Shown: one piece after another, positions 8,213-17,198 of the stretch | How the letters are laid out: every line of letters begins with the position of its first letter | Position numbering within the stretch: the stretch's first letter is position 1 | Source: Streptomyces sp. ICC1 | Lineage (GTDB): Bacteria > Actinomycetota > Actinomycetes > Streptomycetales > Streptomycetaceae | DNA length: 64,000 nt | Direction of reading: 5' to 3' | NCBI RefSeq assembly: GCF_003287935.1 | Contig: NZ_CP030287.1 | Span: forward strand, 8,217,350-8,281,349 | The notes under the pieces: model-generated | Database searches by the model: none | Seen by the model: only the letters and a program-made list of their open reading frames with translations | What the model was told of the DNA's origin: nothing | Made by a program: the position numbers and the translations under genes

Positions 8213-9787
8213 ATGACTGCCGTACCCACTGTCCTGCGCGTTTTCGGCGACGGTCCGTTCGCCGAGGCGGGCGAGCCGGGCGCGGCCGTCACCGACGAGC
8301 GCTCGGGGCTGGTCGCGGTGGGCGGCGACGTGGGACGGCTCCGGTGGAACGGCCACGGCAGCGGAGAGCGGCGGTGGACCGAGCACCGGATCGGCGTGTA
8401 CGAGCGGGACGGCCTGCGGTGCCGACATCTGGTGCCGTCCCGCCACCGGGTGAACTGCCTCGCCTTCCATCCCGTCCTGCCCCTCCTCGCGGTCGGCACC
8501 GGCTCGTACGACGGCGGCTGCCATTTCACCGGCGAGCTGCTGCTCGTCCACCTGGACACCGGCGAGACCGTGTCCGCGCTGGAGCACCCGCGCGAGGTGG
8601 TCCGGATGGAGTGGCGGAGCGCGACCGCGCTGAGTCTGGCCGTGGCGCCCGCGGACGACTGGGAGGACCCGCTGGCGCACGAACGGGCGCACCCGGCCGT
8701 GATCGAGCGCGCCGACTGGTCCGCTGTCGGGCACCAAGGCGTCTCCGCGGTGGAACTGGCGGCTCCGGCTGAGGAGTTCGACCGGGCGGACCCCGGCGCG
8801 GACGCCTCCTGGCTGCTCCTCGGCCTCGCGGGCTCCGCGGGCCGGGACTGGAGCCCGCGCACCCGGGTGCGGGCCGTCGAGGCCCTGCCGGACGGCCGGG
8901 TCCTGGCCGCACTGGACGGCGTACTGGCCGAGGCGTGGCTGCCGTCGGGCGAACGGCAGTGGGCCGTCGAGGACGAGGAGGGCGGCCGCGAGCTGCTCCT
9001 CGCCCCGGACGCGGCATCGGTGTGGGCCAACGCGGAACGCCCGCGCCGTCCCCACCGCACGGCACGTCCCGCCCCGCGGGTCGCCCGTCTCTCCGCCGAC
9101 GACGGGCGCGTCCTGGAGAACCTGCCGGTGGAGGACGCGGTGACCCTGCTGAGCGGCGGCGGCCGTACGCTCCTGCGCGCCCTGGAGGGATACCGGGGCA
9201 CCCGGCCGCTGACGGTCCTGGGCCCCGACGGCCTTGCGCAGGGGCCGGCCGTCACCGGTTTCGACCCGCTCAACCACGCCTTTCCCGTCCGCCACGCGAG
9301 CGCGCCGTACCTTCTGGTGGGCGCCGACCCGCACAAGCCGCATGCGGACAAGTGGATCGCGACGGTCGACGCGGACGGCACGCTCCGCCGGATCTGCCCG
9401 CATTCCCCGGAGCCCGGGGAGCACCACTTCGGCGGTCCGGCCGCCGAGACCGGCGGATCCCTGGTGTACGCGGGCACCGTCTTCCCCGAGGACGGGTCCT
9501 ACGTCGTGCGCCGCTCCCTGGCCGACGGGGCCGTGCGGTGGCGGTTCCGGTCGGAGGTGCCCGCGACCGCTCTGGACACCGACGGGGAAGTGGTTCACGT
9601 CGCCGGCGCCGACGGCACGCTGCTGGCACTCGACGCCTCCGACGGCTCGGTGCGGTGGCGTACGCAGCTGCGGGTCCACGGCGCGGCGACCGTCGCGCTG
9701 TCGCTGGCGGCGGCCCCCGGCGGAGGACTGCTCGCCGGAACCGCCGACGGCCGGATCCTGCACCTCGCCGACCGGCCACGGCCCTGA
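8213..9787 (+). CDS. WD40/PQQ-like beta-propeller protein
   Basis: A 524-residue soluble protein with repeating beta-propeller blades; the last ones follow the PQQ/quinoprotein pattern (EVVHVAGADGTLLALDASDG, SVRWRTQL, GGLLAGTADGRILHL). No signal peptide is present, so it is probably cytoplasmic. Propellers of this kind serve as binding platforms; no catalytic motif is visible. The ATG at 8213 follows GGAGGG at a good distance. It converges with the kinase-TIR pair; their stops are about 40 nt apart. I do not recognise a named family. Confidence 0.8.
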   Translation: MTAVPTVLRVFGDGPFAEAGEPGAAVTDERSGLVAVGGDVGRLRWNGHGSGERRWTEHRIGVYERDGLRCRHLVPSRHRVNCLAFHPVLPLLAVGTGSYDGGCHFTGELLLVHLDTGETVSALEHPREVVRMEWRSATALSLAVAPADDWEDPLAHERAHPAVIERADWSAVGHQGVSAVELAAPAEEFDRADPGADASWLLLGLAGSAGRDWSPRTRVRAVEALPDGRVLAALDGVLAEAWLPSGERQWAVEDEEGGRELLLAPDAASVWANAERPRRPHRTARPAPRVARLSADDGRVLENLPVEDAVTLLSGGGRTLLRALEGYRGTRPLTVLGPDGLAQGPAVTGFDPLNHAFPVRHASAPYLLVGADPHKPHADKWIATVDADGTLRRICPHSPEPGEHHFGGPAAETGGSLVYAGTVFPEDGSYVVRRSLADGAVRWRFRSEVPATALDTDGEVVHVAGADGTLLALDASDGSVRWRTQLRVHGAATVALSLAAAPGGGLLAGTADGRILHLADRPRP

Positions 9788-9830
9788 ATTCCGGCGCCGG
9801 CGGGCGGTGAACGGGCAGGCCGGCCCCCGG

Positions 9831-11408
9831 TCAGATGTGGGAGAATCCCTGGTTCTGAAGCGCCCGGTCCAAGTACCAGAACGTGCGGTCGATGGCGTGC
9901 CTGGGGAAGGTGCTCGTGTACGGCTCGGCGGGGAGCGGGACCGATTCGCATCCGTCCTCGGCCAGGACGATCACCCGGTCGAACCCGTAGTGGCCCTGGA
10001 ACAGGCCGATCTCGTGGATCACGTTCTGGCGCGCGACGAGCTGGCCGTCGCCCGTCGCGTCCTCCGCGGTCAGCACGCAGATCGCGAAACTGCAGCGCTG
10101 CAGGTAGTCGGTGAGCGCCTCGGTGACCGGCCTGCTCCCCCAGGAGTCCGACTCGAACGAGTACACCGGCAGGCCGAACCGGCGCTCCACGAAGGACTTC
10201 ACGGCGAGCCACTCGGGGCTGCGGCCGTGGGCGATGAAGACTCCCGCGGGAAGGGCCGCCGCGCGCCGGGCCGCGTCGTGGGAGCGGATGAAGTCCTTGG
10301 TGACGGCGGCCAGTCCGCCGTGGCCGTGACTGCCGACGTAGCGCAGCTTGTGCCGGGCCAGGGTCATGCCGAGCAGGGAGCCGAGCTCCACTTGCAGCCG
10401 GTCGCTCGTCAGGACCGCGAGCAGGCCGGCGGCGAACACGTCGCCCGCCCCGGTGGCGTCCTCGATCTGGTCGTCGGCCAGGACGATCTGCGGGTGGAAG
10501 TCCTCCACCGCCTTGCCGTTCTCGCTGCGCCAGACGTGGATCCCGGTGCGCCGCTTGACGACGATGACGCTCCTGTCGTTCGCGAGGCCCTGGAGGAGGT
10601 GCCCGGCGATGTCCTCGTCCGTGTCGCCGCCGTTCCTCCTGCCGAGCTCGTGGAACTCGCGGTGGTTGAGCATGAGGTACGCGGTCAGCCCGCAGATCCC
10701 GAGGACCTCCTCGGTCGGCAGGGTGCACCAGACGTGCCCGGGATCGAAGCTGATCAGTGTGGCGGGGCTGGCTTCCTTGACCGCGCGCAGGGTGGCGAGG
10801 AGGGCGGCGGGCGTGCGGTCGTCGAGGAACGAGGTGACGTGGACGACCCGGGCGGTGGCGAGGTACGCGACGACCTCGTCGAAGGAGCGCGCCAGGTGGT
10901 CGGCCATGGCGCTGTTGGCGCCGGCGTGGGTGAGGAGCGTCCGGTCGCCGTCCTCCGTCAGGGAGAAGCAGATGCCGCAGAGGTGGTCGTCGTCCCTGAA
11001 GACGAACGGGTGGTCCACACCGAGGCCGCGCAGTTGGTCGATCGCCGACAGCCCGGGGCCGGGTACCCGGCCGGCGACCCCGACGTAGCCCAGGTTCAGG
11101 CCCAGTTGGAGCTGGGCGAGCACGTTGACCGCGTTGTAGGCGGAGCCGCCCAGGGACGTCTGCAGCGTGGACGTGTTGATCGCTTCGAGCGCCGCGAAGA
11201 CCGTGGCCTCGTCCACCGCGGTCTCCGTACCCCATTCGGGGACGGGTGCCTCGCCGTCGAGCAGTTCGGCGATCCGCGTGGTGAGCGGCCGGCGGTCCGG
11301 GCTCGCGTTCCTGTCGACATGGGTGATGTAGTCGAGGTTGAGCGCCCCGATCCCGACGACGTCCAGGGCGAAGCCGGACCGCGGTCGGTTCGTCGGATCA
11401 GCGGTCAT
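9831..11408 (-). CDS. PfkB-family kinase fused to a CAP12/STING-type TIR domain (catalytic Glu present)
   Basis: A 525-residue two-domain protein. Residues about 15-370 are a ribokinase/PfkB-fold kinase: GIGALNLDY near the start, SLGGSAYNAV for the substrate region, and IEDATGAGDVFAAG with catalytic Asp323. Residues about 388-500 are a TIR domain of the predicted nucleotide-binding class known from CAP12/STING effectors (Pfam PF10137): VFIAHGRS, then CSFAICVLTAED, then ARQNVIHEIGLFQG, where E466 is at the position of the catalytic NADase glutamate. The ATG at 11408 lies inside the end of the upstream paralog (11-nt overlap), so the two are translationally coupled. Kinase substrate unknown. 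TIR NADase activity is inferred from motif; a role in phage defence is a hypothesis. Confidence 0.85.
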   Translation of the reverse strand: MTADPTNRPRSGFALDVVGIGALNLDYITHVDRNASPDRRPLTTRIAELLDGEAPVPEWGTETAVDEATVFAALEAINTSTLQTSLGGSAYNAVNVLAQLQLGLNLGYVGVAGRVPGPGLSAIDQLRGLGVDHPFVFRDDDHLCGICFSLTEDGDRTLLTHAGANSAMADHLARSFDEVVAYLATARVVHVTSFLDDRTPAALLATLRAVKEASPATLISFDPGHVWCTLPTEEVLGICGLTAYLMLNHREFHELGRRNGGDTDEDIAGHLLQGLANDRSVIVVKRRTGIHVWRSENGKAVEDFHPQIVLADDQIEDATGAGDVFAAGLLAVLTSDRLQVELGSLLGMTLARHKLRYVGSHGHGGLAAVTKDFIRSHDAARRAAALPAGVFIAHGRSPEWLAVKSFVERRFGLPVYSFESDSWGSRPVTEALTDYLQRCSFAICVLTAEDATGDGQLVARQNVIHEIGLFQGHYGFDRVIVLAEDGCESVPLPAEPYTSTFPRHAIDRTFWYLDRALQNQGFSHI

Positions 11409-12972
11409 GCGGATGTCCTCCCCGGGCCAGGATCCGTTCCCTGACCAGCATGCGTTCCAGTTCCACGAAGGTTGCGCCGATGCGGCCGGGAGCGAAGTCC
11501 AGGCGGATCAGGCCGGCGTTGTTGGAGAACTCCTCGCATCCTTCCTCCGCCAGGATGGCGACCTTGCCGAAACCGTAGTAGCCCTGGAAGACGCCCACCT
11601 GGTGAACGGCGCTCTCGCTGGCGCGCCGTTGACCGGCGGCCATCACCCGGGAGGCCGACAGGACGCAGATCGCGAACGCGCAGCGGCCCAGTTGTTCGCG
11701 CATCACCTGCGGGTGGCGGGCGTCCTGGCCGCGCGGGTGGTTGAGGGTGTGGACCGTCAGCCGGCAGTCGTCTTCCAGGAACGTCCGCAGGGCGTCCCAC
11801 TGGGCGTCCTCGTCGTGGGCCACGAGGACGGCCCCGGGGCGGGTGCCGGGCGCCGTGAGCGCTTCGGTCGACTGGAGGAAGCCCTCCCGGCCGAGCACCG
11901 GCAGCGCGGACGTGCCGGTGTGCGCCTGGACGGCCCGCAGGCGCGAGAGGCTCAGGCCGAGGAAGGATCCGAGCTCGGCTTGGAGCCGGGTGGAGGCGAG
12001 CGCGGCGATGACCGACGCCGAGAACACGTCGCCGGCCCCGGTCGCGTCCTCGATGGCGCCCTCCCGGACCGGTCGGCGCAGTTGGAACCGCTGGGCGAGC
12101 ACCCCCGTCGGCGCGGTCCGGAAGACCTCCACGCTGTCGTACCGCTTGGTGACGAACACGGTGCAGCTCGGGCCGCACCTGGCCAGCACCCGCTGGGAGA
12201 GGACCTCGTCCGACTCCCCCAGTGCGTACTCGCCCAAGGCCTTGAACTCCCTGTGGTTGACGAACAGCAGGTCGCTGAGGGCCAGGATGCCGTCCACCGC
12301 CCCGCTCCGGTTCTCCGCCCACGCGAAGCCCGGGTCGAAGCTCAGCAGCAGGGCCGGATTGATCCGGCGTGCCCGGCAGAGCACTTCGAGCAGCACCGGC
12401 GGGGTCAGCTCGTCCAGGAACGACGTGACGTGGACGATCCGGGCCTGCGCCAGGTAGTGGGCGATCTGCTCGCCGTTGCGCGTCAGGTGCTCGGCCATGA
12501 GGTAGTTCGCACCGGGATGGGTGAGCATCACCCTCTCGACGTCCTCCAGGTACGACAGGCAGACGCCGGCGAGCCGTTGCGGCCTGCGGGCGACCCAGCG
12601 CCGGTCGATGCCGAAGAGGTCCATCTGCCGTACGAAGGACAGCCCGGGCGTCTCGATCCGCCCGGCGACTCCCACGTAGCCCAGGGTCAGGCCCAGCCGC
12701 ATCTGGGCGAGGGTGAAGGTGGTCAGCCACGCCGAGCCGCCCAGGGAGGCGTCCAGCGACGCGGCGCCGAGCCTGCCGATCGCCTTGGAGATCGCGATCT
12801 CGTCGATGGGGCCCTCGGTGTTCCACTCGAAGCGCGCGGTGGACTCGGAGACCCGGTCGGCCATGTGCGCCGACAGCCGCGAAACGCTCGCGATGTAGTC
12901 GACGTTGAGCGCCCCCACCCCGACGATCTCCGGACCGTGCCGCCTTGCGTCGGAGCGACTCGCAGCGTCCAT
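11398..12972 (-). CDS. PfkB-family kinase-TIR paralog with Glu to Gln change in the TIR domain
   Basis: A 524-residue paralog of the downstream gene with the same order of domains. The kinase part (about 13-360) retains GVGALNVDY, DASLGGSAW and IEDATGAGDVFSAS with catalytic Asp315. The TIR part (about 381-495) retains VLVAHDED, CAFAICVLSASR and the VFQGYYGFGKVAILAEEGCE block, but the helix that carries the catalytic glutamate reads ASESAVHQVG, so Q458 stands where its partner has E466, and the RQN of the partner is lost. The kinase looks active and the TIR looks dead. ATG 12972 is chosen from the GGGGGTG just upstream. Likely forms a hetero-complex with, or regulates, the active partner; that is inference. 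Confidence 0.83.
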   Translation of the reverse strand: MDAASRSDARRHGPEIVGVGALNVDYIASVSRLSAHMADRVSESTARFEWNTEGPIDEIAISKAIGRLGAASLDASLGGSAWLTTFTLAQMRLGLTLGYVGVAGRIETPGLSFVRQMDLFGIDRRWVARRPQRLAGVCLSYLEDVERVMLTHPGANYLMAEHLTRNGEQIAHYLAQARIVHVTSFLDELTPPVLLEVLCRARRINPALLLSFDPGFAWAENRSGAVDGILALSDLLFVNHREFKALGEYALGESDEVLSQRVLARCGPSCTVFVTKRYDSVEVFRTAPTGVLAQRFQLRRPVREGAIEDATGAGDVFSASVIAALASTRLQAELGSFLGLSLSRLRAVQAHTGTSALPVLGREGFLQSTEALTAPGTRPGAVLVAHDEDAQWDALRTFLEDDCRLTVHTLNHPRGQDARHPQVMREQLGRCAFAICVLSASRVMAAGQRRASESAVHQVGVFQGYYGFGKVAILAEEGCEEFSNNAGLIRLDFAPGRIGATFVELERMLVRERILARGGHPHDR

Positions 12973-13111
12973 GGCACCCCCATGCCGACCGGCCCACCGA
13001 ATCCGTGGCGGAGACATACCCCGTCGGCGTGCGTCTCTCACCCGCGCGGGGCGGCGACGTCCGGGGGAGGGTGCGGCGACGTCTGGGGGCCTCAAGCGCC
13101 TCCAGCCCCCT

Positions 13112-13945
13112 TCAGCCCCCCGTGAAACGCGGGGGCCGGCGCGCCGCCTTGGCGCTGTAGCCCTCGCGCGCGTCCTCCGAGGTGAGGGTGAGCGCCGCCG
13201 TCATCGCGACGCGGTCCAGGGCCGCTGGGAGGGCGGCGTCCGCGTAGGAGTCGATCGCGCGTTTGATGCCCTGGACGGCCAGCGGGGCGTTCGCGGCGAT
13301 CTCCGCAGCGAGGGCCCGTGCGGTGCCCTCCAGCTCCCCGGGCGGGACGACCTCTTGGACCAGGTTCAGCCGGTGCGCCGTCTCCGCGTCGATGCGACGG
13401 CCCGTCAGGGCGAGGTACTTCGCCCAGCCCGCGCCCGTCTCGCGGGCGATGCGCAGGTCTCCGCCCGCGTCCACCGCGACGCCCAACTGGGCCTCGGGCA
13501 GCGCGAAGACGGCGTCCCGCGCCGCCACCCGGATGTCGGCCATCAGCGCCAGCTCGAAGCCGAATCCCAGGCAGTAGCCCTGCACCGCCGCCACCACCGG
13601 CTGCGGCAGGCGGGCCAGGACCGCGAAGCGCTCGTGGACCCAGCGGATGCCCTCGTAGTAGTTGCGGTTGCGCCCCGCCGCCGACTCCCCCGTGATCGCC
13701 CCGCCGGGGGCGGTCACGTCGATGCCCGCGCAGAAGGCCCGGCCCTCGGCCCGCAGCAGCACCGCGCGCACGTCCGGGTCGAAGCGGATCCGGTCCGCCA
13801 GCAGGCCCAGCTGACGCGTGGACTCCCAGCTCCAGCCGTTGAGCTTGTCCGGCCGGCAAAGGGTGAGTTCCGCGATCCCGTCCGCCACGTGCAGCCGGAT
13901 CCGTTCCTCACCCTCCGCGATCTCCGTGCTGATGGTGTCGATCAC
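13112..13945 (-). CDS. Enoyl-CoA hydratase/isomerase family protein
   Basis: A 277-residue crotonase-fold protein. Visible motifs are the N-terminal LCRPDKLNGWSWES strand, AEGRAFCAGIDVTAPGG for the first oxyanion-hole loop, QGYCLGFGFELALMADIRVA for the second, and PEAQLGVAVDAGGDLRIAR around the usual catalytic region. It should hydrate or isomerise an acyl-CoA in fatty-acid or aromatic-acid degradation, in the cytoplasm; the precise substrate is unclear. The ATG at 13945 gives full length. Next upstream on the same strand is the PIG-L deacetylase, 23 nt away. Confidence 0.9.
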   Translation of the reverse strand: MIDTISTEIAEGEERIRLHVADGIAELTLCRPDKLNGWSWESTRQLGLLADRIRFDPDVRAVLLRAEGRAFCAGIDVTAPGGAITGESAAGRNRNYYEGIRWVHERFAVLARLPQPVVAAVQGYCLGFGFELALMADIRVAARDAVFALPEAQLGVAVDAGGDLRIARETGAGWAKYLALTGRRIDAETAHRLNLVQEVVPPGELEGTARALAAEIAANAPLAVQGIKRAIDSYADAALPAALDRVAMTAALTLTSEDAREGYSAKAARRPPRFTGG

Positions 13946-13968
13946 GCGGACACCCTAGGGCGCACCCG

Positions 13969-14733
13969 TCAACGCGGGAAGACCTCGAACGCCACCGCCG
14001 GGCGGCCGCCGAACCGGGCCGCCGCCATCCGGGCGTTGCCCGTCAGGAAGCCGCGCACGTACGTCTCGGGGTCCTCGTCCGTCAGCGCGTCGATGTACGC
14101 CTTGTGCTCCATCAGGGACTTCACCGAGCGCTCCATGCCCGGACCGGCGTCCGCCGCGTGCGTCGGCGTCGTGGTTCCGGACACCGCGACCCAGCGGACC
14201 CCGTTCCACGGCTCCAGGCCCTGCTCCGTGAGGAGTTCGGGGAAGATCCAGCGGTTGCCGGCGTCCCCCGCAGCGTCCAGGGTGGCCCGGCCGACCGCCT
14301 TGTGGTCCGGGGTGTTCCACCAGCCGCCGCCCTCGGCCCCGCCCCACGTGTCGCGGTGGTTCATGGTGACGACCAGCTCGGGGCGGTGCCGGCGGATGGC
14401 GGCCGCGATGTCCCGGCGCAGGTCGAGGCCGTACTCGAGCACCCCGTCGCGGTGGTCGAGGAACTCCACGGCGGACACTCCGACGACGGCCGCGCTCGCG
14501 CGCTGTTCGGCTTCGCGCAGCGGGGCGCACTCGGCGGGGGCGATTCCGTCGATCCCCGCCTCGCCGCGCGTGGCGAGCAGGTAGACGACCTCCCGGCCGC
14601 CGTCCGTCCAGTCCGCGATGGCCGCCGCGCAGCCGTACTCGAGGTCGTCGGGGTGGGCCACCACGGCGAGCGCGCGCGTCCAGTCGGTGGGCATGGGCTC
14701 CAAGGGCGCGGGCCCGTCCAGTTGTTCAGTCAT
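13969..14733 (-). CDS. PIG-L family deacetylase (LmbE-like)
   Basis: A 254-residue zinc-dependent N-deacetylase. The metal-binding AHPDD signature is at residues 26-30, a second motif MNHRDTWGG carries a conserved His-Asp, and PDHKAVGRA supplies the last His. Family members include MshB (mycothiol synthesis), bacillithiol BshB and antibiotic-pathway deacetylases. The ATG at 14733 is only 18 nt from the divergent start of the MBL-fold gene, so both mRNAs probably have short or no leaders. Its 3' neighbour is the enoyl-CoA hydratase. Confidence 0.9.
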   Translation of the reverse strand: MTEQLDGPAPLEPMPTDWTRALAVVAHPDDLEYGCAAAIADWTDGGREVVYLLATRGEAGIDGIAPAECAPLREAEQRASAAVVGVSAVEFLDHRDGVLEYGLDLRRDIAAAIRRHRPELVVTMNHRDTWGGAEGGGWWNTPDHKAVGRATLDAAGDAGNRWIFPELLTEQGLEPWNGVRWVAVSGTTTPTHAADAGPGMERSVKSLMEHKAYIDALTDEDPETYVRGFLTGNARMAAARFGGRPAVAFEVFPR

Positions 14734-14751
14734 GTCTCGCACAATAGGCGC

Positions 14752-15585
14752 ATGGACAGACAAGGGCCGGTAGTGGCCCTGCTCGACGCCTCCGGGGCGT
14801 TCTTCGAGCCCGCCCGCACGGCGTTCCCCGGAGCGGGCGCCGCCGCCTGGGCGGCGGCCGCGCTCGTGGACCCCGGCGCCGCCGGTCCCGACGGCTCCTG
14901 GCTGCTGGACTTCCGGTGCTTCGCCGTGGCCCGGCCGCACGGCCGCTGGGTGCTCGTCGACGCCGGGGTCGGCCCGGCGCACGGGCCCGCGGCCGGCTGG
15001 GCCCCGGTCCCGGGCCGGCTGCCCGCCGCGCTCGAGGAGGCCGGGATCGCGCCGGGCGACGTGGAGGCGGTGGTCCTGACGCATCTGCACGAGGACCACA
15101 CGGGCTGGACCCTGGACCGGGCAGGCCTGCCGTTCTTCCCGGCCGCGCGGTACCTCGTACAGGGCGCGGAGGTCGCGGCCCTGGACCGGGCGGATCCCGT
15201 GTGGGACTGGGTCGTCGCACCGCTGCGGGCCACGGGGCAGCTGCACGAGGTGTCCGGGGTCCACCGGCTCGCCCCCGGCCTGACCCTGCTCCCGACGCCC
15301 GGGCACACCCCGGGCCACCAGTCGGTGCTGGTGGAGGGGTCCGGCGCGGGCGGCGGGGTCCGGGACGTGCTGGTCACCGGTGACGTGCTCGTCCACGCCG
15401 TACAGCTGGCCGATACGGCCGTCCCGTACTCCCACGAGCGCGACCGGGCCGCCGCCCGCGCCTCCCGGGAGGAGCTGCTGGCCCTGGCGGCGCGCCGCGG
15501 CGCCCTCCTGGCCACCGCGCACCTGACCCGGGCCTTCGTGGAGCCGGCCGTACCGCGGGATCCGGCCTGTCAGGGGATCGTCTAG
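14752..15585 (+). CDS. Metallo-beta-lactamase-fold hydrolase
   Basis: A 277-residue MBL-fold protein. The metal motif HLHEDH is at residues 111-116, a further metal His is in LLPTPGHTPGHQS, and the bridging Asp lies in DVLVTGDVLVH. Quorum-quenching lactonases and other small-ester hydrolases of this fold share the layout; the substrate cannot be named. The ATG at 14752 has no Shine-Dalgarno sequence in the 18-nt gap to the divergent PIG-L gene, which fits leaderless translation. Its TAG stop (15583-15585) interlocks with the TAG stop of the convergent S33 hydrolase through a shared CTAG. Confidence 0.9.
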   Translation: MDRQGPVVALLDASGAFFEPARTAFPGAGAAAWAAAALVDPGAAGPDGSWLLDFRCFAVARPHGRWVLVDAGVGPAHGPAAGWAPVPGRLPAALEEAGIAPGDVEAVVLTHLHEDHTGWTLDRAGLPFFPAARYLVQGAEVAALDRADPVWDWVVAPLRATGQLHEVSGVHRLAPGLTLLPTPGHTPGHQSVLVEGSGAGGGVRDVLVTGDVLVHAVQLADTAVPYSHERDRAAARASREELLALAARRGALLATAHLTRAFVEPAVPRDPACQGIV

Positions 15586-16892
15586 ACCTCGTCGCGCACG
15601 AGTGCCAGCAGCCGGTCCAGGACGCGGGGGCCGCCGGCCCGGACGCCGTCGTGTTCGAACTCGTCCGTCACCCAGGTCTTCAGCCCCCGGACCGCCCGGG
15701 CCGTGGCCAGGGAGTGGGCGGTGTCCACGTACATGTCGTCGTGGTAGACGGCGGCGGCCACCGGCACCTCGTTCGCGGCGAGCCGCGCCCGGTCGTACAG
15801 CGGCGTCCAGCCGGTACGGGCGGCCAGCAGCTCGGCGGTCTCGCGCAGCGGGGCGAGCGCCGGATCGCAGGTGAAGTGCCAGGGGTGGACGGTCTCGCCG
15901 GTGAAGTACATCGCCTCGTCGCCCGCGAGGGTCTTCGCGGCGTCGAAGCGCGGGTGGTCCGCGCGCACCCGCTCGGCGGCCCAGCCGAGGGGCGCGCCCG
16001 GGTCCTGGGCGTAGATCGCCTCGTGGACCAGGGCGTAGAGCGGGTGCCCGGCGAAGGAGAGCTGCGCGTGGACGGCCTCGAGGAAGGCGTCGGAGAGAGC
16101 GGGCCCGGCCTGCGTGGGGACGAAGGCGTCCTCCAGCAGGTAGTGCAGCTGGTGGCTGCCGTCCGAGCCGCCGAGGAGGATCCCGAGGGACTGGAAGGCC
16201 TCGACCGTCAGCCGGTAGCCGCCGGGGAGCCGCGCGGGCTGCTCGCTCAGGTGGGCGGCGATCCGCCGGGCGCGCTCCACGTCCATGGGGTAACGGGCGT
16301 AGTGCGCGCGGTTCTTGCGCTCCATGCGGGGGTACGCGGCTTCGTAGACCTCGGCCGCCGTCGCGTCGAGGGACGGCAGCCCGCCGGTGATGAGGGCCGC
16401 GGTCAGCCCCTCGGGGGCGGCGCAGAGGTAGTGGGTGACGCAGAACCCGCCGAAGCTCTGCCCGAGGACCGTCCAGGGCTTGCCGCCGGTGAGGAGGGGC
16501 CGGATGGTCTCGGCGTCGCGCACGATGGAGTCGGCCCGGAAGTGGACGAGGTACTCGGCCTGCTGCTCCGGGGTTCCGCGCAGCGGCAGGGTCTGCCGGT
16601 TGACCGGGGTGGAGCGGCCGGTCCCGCGCTGGTCCAGGAGCAGCACCCGGTACTCGGACAGGGCCCGCTCCAGCCAGGCCTGCCGGCCGATGAACCGGCG
16701 CGCGCCGAAGCCGGGACCGCCCTCCAGGTAGAGCAGCCAGGGCAGGGATTCCGGGTCCTTGCCGGCGGCGACCAGCTCGCGCGCGTACAGCTCGATCCGC
16801 TCGCCGTCGGGGCGGGCGTGGTCGAGCGGGACGGTGAAGCGGTGGTCGGTGAGGACGACACCGGGCTGGCGGTAGCTGGCACTGGCGGTCAC
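15582..16892 (-). CDS. Alpha/beta hydrolase, S33 proline-iminopeptidase-like
   Basis: A 436-residue alpha/beta-hydrolase of the prolyl aminopeptidase group. Motifs: YLEGGPGFGA for the oxyanion loop, LLLDQRGTGRSTP, and the nucleophile elbow VLGQSFGGFC (Ser in GQSFGG). The catalytic His is probably in DEFEHDGVRAGG near the C-terminus. No signal peptide, so it acts in the cytoplasm and probably trims N-terminal proline or hydrolyses amides. GTG 16892 is preferred, with GAGGGGCC upstream; a longer frame runs into the repeat element. The stop overlaps that of the convergent MBL gene. Confidence 0.88.
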   Translation of the reverse strand: MTASASYRQPGVVLTDHRFTVPLDHARPDGERIELYARELVAAGKDPESLPWLLYLEGGPGFGARRFIGRQAWLERALSEYRVLLLDQRGTGRSTPVNRQTLPLRGTPEQQAEYLVHFRADSIVRDAETIRPLLTGGKPWTVLGQSFGGFCVTHYLCAAPEGLTAALITGGLPSLDATAAEVYEAAYPRMERKNRAHYARYPMDVERARRIAAHLSEQPARLPGGYRLTVEAFQSLGILLGGSDGSHQLHYLLEDAFVPTQAGPALSDAFLEAVHAQLSFAGHPLYALVHEAIYAQDPGAPLGWAAERVRADHPRFDAAKTLAGDEAMYFTGETVHPWHFTCDPALAPLRETAELLAARTGWTPLYDRARLAANEVPVAAAVYHDDMYVDTAHSLATARAVRGLKTWVTDEFEHDGVRAGGPRVLDRLLALVRDEV

Positions 16893-16962
16893 GGACGGCC
16901 CCTCGGGTACCTCTGCCCGGGCCGGGTCGCGGCCGGGGTGCGGATTGGCGGTGCCGCCGAGT

Positions 16963-17115
16963 CTAGTGCTGTGGCCGGAAAGGTTTGCCGGGTCGCGGTG
17001 TCCGGTGCGGTGCATCTCCCCCAGCTACCGCTGGGAGGGGCCCCCGGGCGGAGGGCCGCGGCTCGTACTGGACGTACCGCCGTGGTCCGGTGAACCTTTC
17101 CGGTCACAGCACTAG
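16963..17115. mobile_element. MITE-like element, copy A (153 bp, 29-bp terminal inverted repeats)
   Basis: Starts CTAGTGCTGTGGCCGGAAAG and ends CTTTCCGGTCACAGCACTAG; the 29-bp ends are reverse complements at 26 positions. CTAG bounds the element at both sides, suggesting a CTAG target or duplication. The interior (about 95 bp) has no ORF. It shares the ends and part of the interior (GGTCGCGGTGTCCGGTGCGG, CTCGTACTGGACGTACCG) with copy B at 44958-45122, so both derive from one non-autonomous family. Confidence 0.8.
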
Positions 17116-17198
17116 TACGGACCGTCAGGGAATCCTGGCCCTTGCTTCGGCTCTCCCCGCCGCCTGGCGCCGGGTCCGGGTCCCGGCGCCGGGCTCGG

